Source: Impatiens glandulifera (Eukaryota; Streptophyta; Magnoliopsida; Ericales; Balsaminaceae). Taken from it: 64,000 nucleotides of DNA. The DNA lies in contig NC_061862.1 in the NCBI RefSeq assembly GCF_907164915.1, positions 75,407,718-75,471,717 of the forward strand. Direction: 5' to 3'. A program made the position numbers and the translations under genes. Shown here piece after piece: positions 41,612 to 58,935 of the stretch; position 1 is the stretch's first letter; each line of letters opens with the position of its first letter. Below the pieces are notes generated by a model. That model had not been told where the DNA came from and made no database searches. It worked only from the letters and a program-made list of their open reading frames with translations.

Positions 41612-43960
41612 CCTTGTCTTCTTCAATCTTCTCTTTGTCTTCATCATCATTATCCACCACCACATCCAAGATCTCCACCAGCTTATTCTTGTCGTTCTTC
41701 TTCTTCTCCACCACCACATCCAAGATCTCGACCACCTTCTTCTTTTCATTCTTCTTCTTCTTCTTCTCCACCTTCACATTCTTCTTCTTCTCTACAAACA
41801 CATCCACATATTCCTCCTCAATCTTATGTGAATTATACAAATAATTAGACAAAAAACTTGAACTTATAAAAAAGCATGAATGTAAATTGTACATACATCA
41901 TCCTTGTCTTCCTCCTTCACCTCAACATGCTCCTCCTTCTTCGACTTCAATCTTCTCTTTCTTTGTTCCTTCTCTAGGGTGGCTAATAATATGTCAAATT
42001 GTTCTTGTAGTTGTAGTTGGTTCAACATCTCTTTTATGAGATTTATTTTAGTTTTTAGTTCATTTACCTCATTCGTCAGTTGATCCAATCTATCCATCAT
42101 GGGGATCTGTTGATGTTGGAGTCATTTGAGGGTCATCGTCATCTTGGGGATCTGTTGATGTTGGAGTCATTTGAGAGCCATCATCATCTGCTTGAGTCCT
42201 GGTGGCGCTCTCGGCAGAATAAGAGGTGTTAGGGTTGGGGGAAGGAATGCGGTTCTTCTCCTTAGAGAAGGTTTGGCTGGAATAGGATGAGAGGTGCTGG
42301 GGTGAGTAATTTGTCTTTTCTTCCTCATGTCAGGTTTGGGAGGAACTACATCTTCAATCTCTTCATGTTTCCTCCTTTTAGAATCAAGTTCAAATAATGA
42401 ATCATACAAATTACCTCATATATCTTTAAACTCCTCCTCACCATATAAGATTTTTTCCTCTTCAGACACTTCCATATTTTTTGACAATCTTGCCTTGCAA
42501 GGCAGTGTAAAGGTCAGAGGCGGTGCTCTTCTTTCTAGATTTGTATAAAGTGATCATTGGGAAGAGAGGCTCATGTGCTTGAAGCATCCTCTAGGCAAGT
42601 TTAGGGGAAAAAGTTTTGATAACCTCATAGATCCACACTTGAAAGGCTAGTGCGAACCCAAATACGGTATAAGAAACATCGACCTTCATGTCTTTCTTTT
42701 TCTTCCCCATGGCTTTCTTCTTGTCCAGATATATCGACCTGACGTGTTATAGGTCCCTTTTAAAACCCTTCATGGTTGCTCTGAAGGACAACTTTCCCCA
42801 TGAAAATGGAGGAAAGTGTCGATGTCCTCGACCATGCGGAGGAGTTTGATATTTATTATTCTTCTTGGGTCATGGGTGAAGAGATAATGGCAAACCAGGA
42901 ATACCAGCCCCAACTTTCATGCATCTTCTTATCAGAGCGGGACACAAATCTTGAGTGAAGGTCTCATGTTCTAACAATCATATTACTTTTAAAATATTTT
43001 ACCACCAAAGGTGGACATTCTTCAACTTGATTGAAAATGGTTTCCACCGTAGGGAATCTCCCAAATTTGAAGCTTGTGACCAAGGCATACTCTTTCATCC
43101 CGAAGCACAACTCCTCTTCATTCACGAGGAACTTCATCTGCTTAGAATTTGAGCTGCTATTCTTGAGGAGCATTTGATGGATTATCGTTCATGAGAACCG
43201 CATTGACGTGACTCCTTTGAATAAAAACCGGAATTAGGTTTGTTCTACCATTTCTATTAGATCCATTATAACAAACTTGGTGGCAACGTTTGACAGATTG
43301 GCTTTCCATGAGACCCTAGCAACAAACTAGGAATTATGGTTGACTCCAACTACAAAAAAAAGGAACAACAAGTAAGTAAAAAACAAACAACATTGGAGTA
43401 AGCATAACAACTCAAGTAAGCAATATTAGACAATACGCGAAAATTGGATAAACCATAACAAACAATTCAAATCAAGTTGCAATACACATACATTTCAAAA
43501 TACACATACGTACAATGCTCGTGAAGTAGCAATACACGGATATTAAAAACCCTAAACCATGCATGCGTATAAAATAAGAACATTACAATACACTGATGTA
43601 GATGTAATACACGAATATTGATGGAACATCGGATAAGCAACATCATATACACATAAACCCTAAAATCTAAGGATTATCCATCAATATCCATTAGTATACA
43701 CATAAATGCCAAAATAATAAGAACATTACACGTAAACCCTAAACCTTAAACTCACCTGAATATAGAAACAGAGAGATGGACGAACAAATGAAGATATTAA
43801 CCAAAATAAAAAAATGAACCAAATGGATGAAAAGACCGAAACAATTATAAATGTTTGTATCCGAATTTTGGTCAATTCATAATTTTTTTTTTGTAAAGAG
43901 TACGGATCTGAGTTCTGGCGTTTCGGTTGACAAATTAGATAAAAAAAAATTCGTTTAACA

Positions 43961-44319
43961 GGCCCATATGTATGTATTATAATTAAATAATTGTTTAGTA
44001 TATTTTCAAAAAGTGATTGTTTTCTTAAGATAAAATTTAAATCTGGTTTGATCAATTTATTTAATTTAATTTTATCATTTCTTTTATATGACATTATTAT
44101 CCTTCTAATCATTAAATCACTAATGTAATTAATTAAACTTTTAAAATATTTTTACTTTATTTTATTAATTTTTAACTAAAAAATATTGTAATAACTAAAC
44201 TAATTAAAAATTCAAATAATTTTTTTATCATTATTAAATAAACTCTTAAAATTTATTATTATATTATGATAAAATAAATTATTATTTTTAATTAAAAGAA
44301 TTTAATATTTTAATTAATA
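43961..44319. other. AT-rich spacer
   Basis: No gene or clear repeat seen. Confidence 0.5.
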
Positions 44320-44769
44320 AATGAAGTAATATTATATATGATAAAATATACGAAATAATAATGGATTAATTTGAAATTATTTAAAAAATTCAAATTTTTT
44401 TTTTAATTATTTGAATAATCTATTAGATTATTTAAATAATTGATTACGTTTAATAAAGAAACTTTTCTATTCAGATTTGATTTGGTTCTAATGACAATGA
44501 AATGAGTTATTATTACATTTTTTCTCTGAAAATAATGATCTATTACACTTTTTCAACTATATCTTAAATTATTACACTGGAGAAAAAAAATTAACGTTGA
44601 ATATTAATATTGACATAGTATTAGAACAACATATATAAAATGACATATGTGCCCTACAAGGAATTCATTAATTTATATTGGCTATTAAAAAATGAAAACA
44701 CATTGAAGAATCGATCTGGTTGGACAAAAGAGCGAATTCAAGATTTTTTTTTCCACTGCGCTGAAAATA

Positions 44770-44812
<43 letters not shown>

Positions 44813-45455
44813 ATATTTTAAATTCAATGGACGTTTTAACATTAATATAAGTTAACTTTTTAACTAATTAATATATATATATAATATGATGCTGAGTAAA
44901 TGAATACTTGAGTCGGGTGGGTTGACCCACCCATAAACTTAAAACAGTTAAAAATAAAATTAAAAATGTTATTCATAATTTTTTTAATAGTTATTTATAT
45001 TATTATTCGTGCAATAAATAAAAAACATTAATCAAATCGTTCCATGAATATCCTACTAAAATAAAATAAATATATAAAATCTAATCAAAGATAATAAGAA
45101 TATTTCATTTAAAAAAGAAATTTATAAATTTAAAACTATATAATTGAAGAAAAATTAAGTTTAAAAATATAAAAGTTAAATTTTAAATAAAAAACTAAAA
45201 TAATAATAAAATTACAAATGAGGAAGAGGCCAAGATTTGATCACCTGACCTCCCCATTATAATTTCTATTCAATGCCAACTGAACTATACATAATATTTA
45301 TTATTCATATACATATACATATATTTTGTTTAAAAATTCTACCCTAGGCTAGAGCCACAACCCGCCACGTCGCTCCGCCGTTGGTTGGACAGAACAGTAC
45401 AAGCAAATGAAATGACGAAGAAGAAGATGAGAAGAAAGGATAAAAAAAAGTGTTA
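44320..45455 (+). pseudogene. Partial duplicate of the 5' region of the gene at 52058
   Basis: 44320-44726 together with 45383-45455 matches 51560-52085: the TTTAATAAAGAAAC segment, the CTGAAAA...TATTACACTTT segment, TGGCTATTAAAAAATGAAA, GGTTGGACAGAACAGTA and GATGAGAAGAAAGGAT. The duplicate stops just after the first codons of the coding region, so it is a promoter plus 5' end without a gene body. A 656 bp segment (44727-45382) interrupts it. Confidence 0.7.
44727..45382. mobile_element. Insertion flanked by a 9 bp direct repeat
   Basis: GGTTGGACA occurs on both sides (44718-44726 and 45383-45391), whereas the related intact site near 52023-52036 has a single GTTGGACA. The inserted DNA contains an (AT)n tract and ends with a GC-richer block (GGCTAGAGCCACAACCCGCC). 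Part of it (GATTTGATCACCTGACCT) resembles 19498-19515 in a hAT remnant. It is probably a non-autonomous hAT or MULE copy; terminal inverted repeats were not clear. Confidence 0.5.
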
Positions 45456-46004
45456 TTTAGTAGTTTTTTTCTCTTTAATATTTTATTATAAATAACTTTT
45501 TAAAATTTTAATATATTAATTTATATTTTTACATATATATATATAAATATGTAAGTTTGTTAAATATATATATAATTAATTTTTAATTTAAAAAAGATAT
45601 ATATATATATATATAATTTAAAATATATATGTAAAAAAGTGAAAAAAAATATTCTTATAAATGCAATAATAAATGAATGTAATTATATATGACTTTTGAT
45701 TTTTCATATTCTATCATCAATAAAACATTTCATTTCATATTCCTAGGACATATACGTAACATGGTATATACACTGATTTGGACAAGCAATACATTTTTTT
45801 CTCCATTTAACTTTCTCAGGTTCTTTGTCTTCTTAGTTTATAATAAGTTAACAGCGAGTCTCTCGTTTCCGAAGCATAGGTCAATGCTCCTTCCTCGTCC
45901 GTGGTAGTCAAGTTTCGTGCCTCATTTGCGAAAGTTAAGTCGATCGAGGTTGACAATGATATTCTCGAAAACTTTCAATCTTATTTATTTTATCTCACGA
46001 TTTC
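45456..46004. other. AT-rich spacer, possible copia leader
   Basis: No gene. The last 150 bases may be the leader of the decayed copia gag that follows. Confidence 0.35.
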
Positions 46005-46275
46005 ATGTCGAACCTCGCGAAATTGAAATTCACAACTCTTGATATCACCGAAAAGAATTACTTTTCATGAATTTTAGATGCTGAAATTCATCTTGCCGCT
46101 AATGGTCTTGGAAATACCATCAAAGATGAAAACACCACTTCCGACCAAGATAAGGCCGAAGCAATGATATTGCTTCGTCGTCATCTTCACGAAGGTTTAA
46201 GAATTGAGTATCTCACTATGAAAGATTAATTGGTCCTATGGAATAATTTGAAAGAAATATACGATCATTCTTCCA
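46005..46275 (+). pseudogene. Copia gag fragment (UBN2/DUF4219-type)
   Basis: From the ATG at 46005 the frame reads MSNLAKLKFTTLDITEKNYF, a stop, then ILDAEIHLAANGLGNTIKDE, AMILLRRHLHEGLRIEYLTM, another stop and LVLWNNLKEIYDH. This is the N-terminal half of a plant copia gag polyprotein (nucleocapsid precursor). Two in-frame stops, and loss of the sequence after about 46275, show it is a relic. No pol follows. Confidence 0.85.
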
Positions 46276-46670
46276 AAAGCTCAATTTTAAGGTCTCCAGT
46301 CCTAAGGCCTTTTTGGTTCCACTTTTCAAAATCCAAAATTAATTTTGTAATTTTGGTACTCCAAATCATTTTCTAAAAATCCCAAAGAATTAAAAAATAC
46401 TTTTTAAAATATTTTTGAGAAAGGCTCGTTTGGTGTTTATTTCTAAACCTAATGCCTTTAAAAATGACTGGTATTTTTTTAGGTATTTTCTCTATAAGCG
46501 ATCATCAACAATATGTACCAACATTTAAATATTATTGTTTCAATATTATATAACGCACAAACCTTGCGTATGCTTAGAACCAGAATAATAATCGGTTAAA
46601 ACACAAACATTATACAACCGATTTTCAAAATCCAACTTTATAAGTTGAGACAGTTTTTAAAATGGGTACG
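46276..46670. other. AT-rich spacer
   Basis: No recognised gene or repeat. Confidence 0.45.
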
Positions 46671-48513
46671 AATGATGAAGTGTCAAAGCCCTCTCCCGAG
46701 TATCACCAAACTACGAACTAAAAAAACTCTAGTCAATACGTTTGTACACGTATACCAATTTTAATTGATTTAAAAAAAAATCAATTAATGACTCTATTTT
46801 AAAATAAATAATATTTCAAAATAATTATGTTTAATTAATTTAAACTAAAGAATTTTCTAAAAATCAAATTGTAATTTAATTATCATAAATCTCCGGAATA
46901 ATTAAAATTAAACCCCGAAATTAATTATTTTTTATTAATTTCAAAAGCTGTTAGAAATTAATGAAATCTTTTAAAAATAATACTTTATTTAAAAAAAAAA
47001 AAATTCGAACACGCAAATCGAGGTTGAATTTCTCGAACCTCGAACTTTTACGAGGAACTAAAACTTAAGAAAAAGTTAAGGGTTTTAATGAGGTTACAAT
47101 AATAAATATAAATTTTTTCTTATATTCAATTCAATAATTTATTCTCTCCTAATTATTAAAAAAAATTTAAAAATAATTTTAAAAATAATTATTTTTTAAT
47201 AATAATAATTATTATTAAACTAAAATAAATAATAATTAATTATATTATATTTAATTAAAAACATTCAAATTAAGTCAATAAATTATATAATATAATTAAA
47301 AAAAAAGTATGAGAGTATTAATAAAATATATATTCAAATGTTGTTTAAAAATTTATATCTAAACATATACTCTTACCCAATCAAATAGCATAATTAATAT
47401 AATTAGCATAAATTTCTGCATTTGCACGGACAAAAATATATATAAACAAATTATCTCTTGTCAAACTTAATCACTAACTCTCTAATTGACCATCATCTGG
47501 TGACTCACACCTTTTCATATGTCTCTTTATCTCTCGACAAACCACTCACCAATCTTAGTTGATTTCTCTTTTACTCTCACTTCAACAACCAATCACAATT
47601 GATCACGGACTAATGATGAAGTGTAAAAGCCATATCCCGAGTATCACCAAACTATGAACTAAAAAAAACTCTAGTCAATACGTTTATACACGTATACTAA
47701 TTTTTATTGATCTTAAAAAAAATCAATTGACAACTCTATTTTAAAATAAATAATATTTCAAAATAATTATGTTTAATTAATATAAAATAAATGATTTTTT
47801 AAAAATCAAATTGTAATTTAATTATCATAAATCTCCGGAATAATTAAAATTGAACCCGGAATTAATTATTTTTAATTAATTTCAAAAACTGTTAGGAATT
47901 AATGAAATCTTTTAAAAATAATACTTTATTTTTTTTTAAAATCGAACATGCAAAGGTTGAATTTATCGAATTTCGAGCTTTTACGAGAAACTAAATCTTA
48001 AGGGTTTTTCCGAAGTTACAATAATAAATATAAATATTTTCTTATATTCTATTCAATAATTTATTCTTTCCTAATTATTATAAAATTTTAAAAAATAATT
48101 ATTTTTTAATAATAATTATTATTATTAAACTAAAATAAATAATAATTAATTGTATTATATTTAATTAAAAACATTCAAATTAAGTCAATAAATTATATAA
48201 TATAATTAAAAAATAGTATGAGAGTATTAATAAAATATATATTCAAATGTTGTTTAAAAATTTATATCTAAACATCTACTCTTACCCAATCAAGCAGCAT
48301 AATTAATATAATTAGCATAAATCTCGTACAAATGCACGGATAAGAATATATATATACAAAATATTTCTCGTCAAACTCAATCACTAACTCCCTAATTGAC
48401 CCTCATCTTATGACTCACACTTTTTCATATGCATCTTTATCACTCGACAAACCACTCAGATTTCTCTTTTACTCCCACTTCAACAACCAATCCCAATTGA
48501 TCACGGACCTCTT
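46671..48513. repeat. Tandem duplication of a unit of about 0.94 kb
   Basis: AATGATGAAGTGTCAAAGCC at 46671 corresponds to AATGATGAAGTGTAAAAGCC at 47612. The units match along their length (CCCGAGTATCACCAAACTA, then AAATCTCCGGAATAATTAAA) and both end CCAATTGATCACGGAC. They are non-coding and AT-rich, and the copies differ by scattered substitutions and indels. Confidence 0.92.
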
Positions 48514-48514
48514 A

Positions 48515-50199
48515 TCCAAGGTCAAACCAACCATTAACCACCACTCGACCTTCATCTTGTGACATCACACTCGATAAACCACCCACCATCCGACCTCCAT
48601 CTCGTAACCTCACACTTTCAAATGTTCGCCAAACCAAACACTAATTCCGACCCCGACCTCCATCTTGTGACATCACACTTTCAAATATTTGTCAAACCAA
48701 TCACTAATTCCGACCTCCATCTCGTGACCTTACACTTTCAAGAATGCATTCTTAGAAATCTAAATTTGCATGTTTTGAGATTCGAACTCTAGTCTTAAGC
48801 ATGAAATGTGAATAATTTAACCGCTAGACCATTTGAGATTGTTGAAATAATTTTATTATTTTGTGTATGTATATATATATATATATATATTGTATTTAAT
48901 ATATATTACCAATTAGTTAATTTTTATATTAACTAAACAATTATTTATACTCATAAAAAAATATTATATATATATATGATGAGAGAAAAATATTTGATAA
49001 AAGATAAAATGTATATATATAAAATTAATGATGAAAAATCTAACGCCAAACCAATCATTAACCACCACCCAACCTTCATCTCGTGACTTCACACTTTCAA
49101 ATGCTCGTCAAACCAACCCTTAACTCTCACCTCACATTGGACAAACCACTCGCCACCCGACCTCCCATCTTGTGACCTCACACTTTCAAATGCTCGTCAA
49201 ACCAACCACTAATTCCGACATCACACTTGACAAATCACCTACCAGACGACCTCTATCTCGTGACATCACACTTTCAAATATTCGTCAAATCAACCACTAA
49301 TTTCGACCCTCGATAAACCACCCACCACCGACCTCCATCTCGTGACCTTACACTTTCAAGAATGCATTCTTAAAAATCTAAATTTGCATGTTTTGGGATT
49401 CCAAACATGATCTTAAGCATGAAATGTGAACACTTTAACCGCTATATCATTTGCGATAGTTGAAATAATTATATTATTTTGTGTATGTATATATATATTT
49501 TTTATTTAATATTTATTACCAATTAGTTAATTTTATATTAACCAAAATATTATTTATACTCATAAAGAAAATATTATATATATATGATAGAAAAAAATGT
49601 ATGATAAAAGATAAAATGTATTTATATAAAATTAATAATAAAAAATTCAAAGTCAAATAGAAAAAATGTATGATAAAAGATAAAATGTATTTATATAAAA
49701 ATTAATGATAAAAAATTCAACGTCAAACCAACCACTAACAACCACCCGACCTCCATCTCGTGACCTCACACATTCAAATGCTCGTTAAACCAGCCACTAA
49801 TTCTGATCTCACACTCGACAAATCACCCACCCAATAAATCACCCACCATCTGAACTCTCATTTCGTGACCTTACATTTTCAAATGCTTGACAAACCAAAC
49901 GTTAATTCCTTCCTCATACTCGACAAATCACCCACCACTTGACATCCATATCGCGACCTCACACTTTTAAATGTTCGTCAAACCAACCACTAATTCCGAC
50001 CTCACACTCGACAAACCACCCACCACCCACCACCCGACATTCTTCTCGTGACCTTATACTTTTAATAATGCATTCTTGAAAATATAAATTTGCATGTTTT
50101 GACATTCGAACTTTGGTCTTAAGAATTAAATGTGAACACTTCAAACACTAGACCACTTAAGATTCTTGAAATTATTTTATTATTTTGTATTTAATATTA

Positions 50200-50210
<11 letters not shown>
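48515..50210. repeat. Satellite-like block: CTCGTGACCTCACACTTTCA repeats with tRNA-like segments
   Basis: Units built on CCGACCTCCATCTCGTGACC and CACACTTTCAAATGCTCGTC recur more than ten times. Three larger blocks (starting about 48515, 49040 and 49715) each end with a segment at 48725-48840, 49350-49460 and 50060-50170 containing, on the minus strand, TGGTCTAGCGGTTAA and GAGTTCGAATCTC. These resemble the A and B boxes of a tRNA gene. The pattern suggests a tRNA-derived SINE caught in a tandem amplification. Confidence 0.75.
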
Positions 50211-52057
<1,847 letters not shown>

Positions 52058-52610
52058 ATGATGAAGAAGATGATGAGAAGAAAGGATGAAGAAGAAGAGA
52101 TGATGAGAGTTTGGGACTGCGGTAGCCCACTTTATGATTCACATGAATTGGCTTCTTTGAATTTTATCATTGAGAAACATTTCATGGCATTTCCAAATCA
52201 TCATCCGATCAAAACCCATGTTTCTTCTTCTCCATCTGATCAGCCGGATGCAAGAAAGGTGGAGATTGAAGCCGGTAAGAAATGGTGGTCTCCAATGGTG
52301 AAGATTCTAAACTGCTTTGGGATTGTGAAGAAGAATGCTAATCTAGTTAAGGAAAGAAAAAAGGTTAGTTGTTTAGATTTCATTTGTGGACTAATTAGTT
52401 ACATGCATAAATAATTAATTAGATCTTTCATTTGTAGAAGAACTCTTGACTAAGATACCAAAATTAAAATGTTCAATTCTCACTAAGATTGAAACAAAAC
52501 TATACCAAAATTAATTTTTTTTTTGTAAACTGTCCAAATTTCAGGGAAACGAGATTACTGGATCATCAATGAGAGATATGGTTGAAAGAGGGAAAAAGAG
52601 AAATGAATAA
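52058..52610 (+). CDS. Small plant protein with WDCGSPLYDS motif, function unknown
   Basis: Two exons, 52058-52363 and 52545-52610, with a GT-AG intron, encode 123 residues. The chosen ATG is the first of several (MMKKMMRRK); translation could also start at the Met before RVWDCGSPLYDSHELASL, residues 16-18. That segment is a conserved N-terminal motif of a small plant protein family I recognise but cannot name. Downstream are a short hydrophobic-basic stretch (KKWWSPMVKILNCFGIVKK) and a Lys/Arg-rich end (ERGKKRNE). No signal peptide or membrane segment is evident. The second exon is supported by in-phase joining and a stop at 52608-52610. The gene looks intact. Its 5' region is duplicated about 7 kb upstream. 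Confidence 0.72.
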
Positions 52611-57095
<4,485 letters not shown>

Positions 57096-58534
57096 ATGTC
57101 CCAATCTTCAAATTTTCGCTTAGTTAGATGCCCCAACTGCAATAATCTTCTCCCGGAGCTTGCTGATTATTCTGTTTATCTCTGTGGCGGATGCGCCACT
57201 GTTCTTCAAGGTAACAACTATAAAACTTTTAAACTTCTTAATCTATTTCTTGAATTGATCTTAGTATATCTTTCTTTCTCTGTTTTGGGTATTCTAATTT
57301 AAAGCAAAGAAGAACAATTTTGAAGCTGATACATCTTCATTGAACTATATTGATGATGTTAAGGAGAATCCAAGGTTAAATTTGGAGAAAAACACATCTG
57401 AAGCACTTGGATCTGTTAATCAGAATGAAGCTGGGGAGCTTTTAAGGAAGTTAGATGAGCTTCTAAGGAGGAATCATGAGAATTCTTCAAAGGATTCATT
57501 TGATTATAGTAGGTTTGATCCATTTTATAATAATAATTGTTGTGTTAGAAGAAGACAACCTTCAGCTCTCAATAGATTTACCCATTATCCACATCCACGA
57601 AACTTTAATAATAACCAAATGAGTTCTCGATTGTCTCAACCTCGGTTTTTCCATTACTCTGTTCCTACAATCGCCTTTCCGTTGATAGGTGGTGCTCCGT
57701 TTGTGTCGTGTCGTAACTGTCGAGAATTGCTTCAAGTTCCCAATTCGGCTTTCTTAACAGACAAAAATGGAAGGAAAATGAAATGCTGGGGTTGCTCGAC
57801 TATCCTTCTTTTAAGGGTGGTCGAAAAGAAACTGAATGTTTCTGTTTTCGAAGAAAGTAGCCACGATGAGATCTATGGTTCTCTAAATAACTCAGAAGGT
57901 TTCGATGATTGGGATTGGGATGAACAGAAAACAACCCATAAAGAAAAGACAACATCTTTGGCTGGGAAAATCAAGAACACATTGAAGGAATTTTCAAGAA
58001 CAATGAAACTAACAGATCAAATTGGTTCAATTAATGTAACTGTTAATGGGCATCCAATTACAGATGGTTTAGTGAAGAAAGCAGAGAAGATTGCTGGACT
58101 AATCCAACCTGGAAATTACTGGTTAGAGATTTTAGAATGATTTTATTTCATTTTGTTTAGAAAGTTTTGAAAAAATAGGTTTTCTAATTACATGCAGGTA
58201 TGATATAAAGGCTGGATTTTGGGGTATGATTAATGGACCATGTTTAGGGATAATCCCTCCATTTATTGAAGAATTAAATTATCCTATTGAAGAAAATTGT
58301 GCTGGTGGGAACAGTGAAGTGTTTGTAAATGGAAGAGAACTTCACCAAAAGGATCTTGAAATACTTGCGATGAGAGGACTCCCTACGGTTAGAGGGCGAT
58401 CTTATAGGGTTGAAATCTCGGGAAGAATTTGGGACGATGAATCTGGACAAGAGCTAGATAGCCTCGGAAAACTTGCACCAACTGTCGAGATGGCTAAGCA
58501 CGGTTTTGGCATGAAGCCTCCCAAACTTAGGTAG
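57096..58534 (+). CDS. DUF3133 zinc-ribbon protein (EDR4-related, 'extra-large G-like')
   Basis: Three exons (57096-57210, 57305-58121, 58198-58534) with GT-AG introns join in phase to 1269 bp, 422 residues. Two Cys pairs near the N-terminus, CPNC at 12-15 and CGGC at 30-33, form a zinc ribbon. A second ribbon (CRNC at 174-177, CWGC at 199-202) lies in the DUF3133 core with GGAPFVSC before it. The C-terminal part (ITDGLVKKAEKIAGLIQPGN, then GPCLGIIPPFIEELNYPI and FVNGRELHQKDLEIL) is the conserved tail of proteins annotated in Arabidopsis as extra-large G-like DUF3133 proteins. EDR4, a relative by the zinc ribbon, acts in defence regulation, but no specific role can be assigned here. Asn- and Ser-rich linkers separate the domains. 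The gene looks intact. Confidence 0.87.
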
Positions 58535-58749
58535 TTCCTCACTAACTCATGCGAAAGGGGAGACAGATCCTATGCTTCTTCCATTAAGAAAGAAAGTATA
58601 AAACTCGAAATATGTTTTCTTGGTCGAATTTTTAGGGTCCATGATCTTAATAATTAGCTTCGTTTTCTTTTTATTTTTTTAATTGAAAGAATGAATTTGG
58701 TTTTATGATTTGAAATGATTTGTGTGACATTTGATTGAGTAGATAGTAA
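58535..58749. other. 3' UTR of the DUF3133 gene
   Basis: AT-rich sequence after the stop codon; the likely 3' UTR, without other features. Confidence 0.5.
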
Positions 58750-58935
58750 AATTTAGTCTAATTTTATTTTCAAACACTGAATTTCGCTCATTTGAAGTGC
58801 GACTAATCCCCGTGGGGTAAGCATATACCACAAATACACTTAACCATTTAATCAGACACAAAACTTTTCGCCTGACGGGCTCGAACCCAAGACCTCGGAG
58901 AGGCTGGGAATATCTACATTTTGTAGTCGCTAGAC
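58750..58935 (-). mobile_element. tRNA-derived SINE, split by a hAT-type element
   Basis: On the minus strand a tRNA-like head contains TAGTCTAGCGACTAC (A box, about 58936-58922) and GGGTTCGAGCCC (B box, 58888-58877), followed by a body with ACCCCACGGGGATTAGTCGC (about 58824-58800), as in plant SINEs. Its upstream part continues beyond the neighbouring element at 59634. The tail end is approximate. Confidence 0.65.

Larger units (their letters stand above)
38922..43390 (-). pseudogene. Ulp1-type (C48) SUMO protease-like gene with DUF1985, MULE-borne and decayed
   Basis: Reading the minus strand: exon 1 near 43390-43280 (ARVSWKANLSNVATKFVIMD); a DUF1985 domain at 43173-42967 (MKFLVNEEELCFGMKEYALV, then FKFGRFPTVE); a further DUF1985 segment with VSYTVFGFALAFQVWIYEVI near 42690-42620; a region with KRRKHEEIEDVVPP and a coiled coil (42100-41890); and a long Glu/Lys/Asp/Val-rich stretch in repeated exons (41890-39930). 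KRKRLRSKLLTPYTDPSEKK and KWLTDEVFF follow, then the protease domain: DDIYVPLNLE, a His whose following Trp codon is TAG (39298-39300), RIDVYDCDQ, and, after a frameshift, NGDCGVFVLMYIEYL with the catalytic Cys codon near 39054-39056. It ends at TGA 38922-38924. The His-Asp-Cys order identifies Ulp1. Stops and frameshifts make it inactive. Such genes are regular passengers of plant MULEs. Confidence 0.82.
25130..43960. mobile_element. Composite MULE (Mutator-like) element with mudrA, Ulp1-like gene and nested insertions
   Basis: The left boundary region (GGAAATTTGACGAAATGACC near 25134) resembles MULE termini. It is followed by a promoter-like and 5' UTR-like block (25450-25640). The mudrA pseudogene is on the plus strand (26150-30415) and a DUF1985/Ulp1 pseudogene is on the minus strand (43390-38922). 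Exon-1 sequence of the latter recurs near the left end. MULEs that carry Ulp1-protease genes (Kaonashi type) are known in plants. Nested inside are a solo LTR, a WDR48-like exon, foldback repeats and a full-size LINE. I could not find a matching right terminal inverted repeat, so the right limit is approximate and one or two MULEs may be involved. Confidence 0.6.

Noticed and set aside
39896..41848. Ser/Thr/Pro/His/Leu-rich ORFs on the plus strand
   Set aside because: They are antisense to the Glu/Lys-rich exons of the minus-strand Ulp1-like gene and have no family features.
48559..48792. His/Ser/Pro-rich ORF with internal repeats
   Set aside because: It is a reading of the CTCGTGACCTCACACTTTCA satellite units; no conservation between repeats in other frames.
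48779..48832. Functional tRNA gene
   Set aside because: Only the A and B box-like parts are recognisable; acceptor and anticodon stems cannot be formed convincingly, so a SINE-like derivative fits better.
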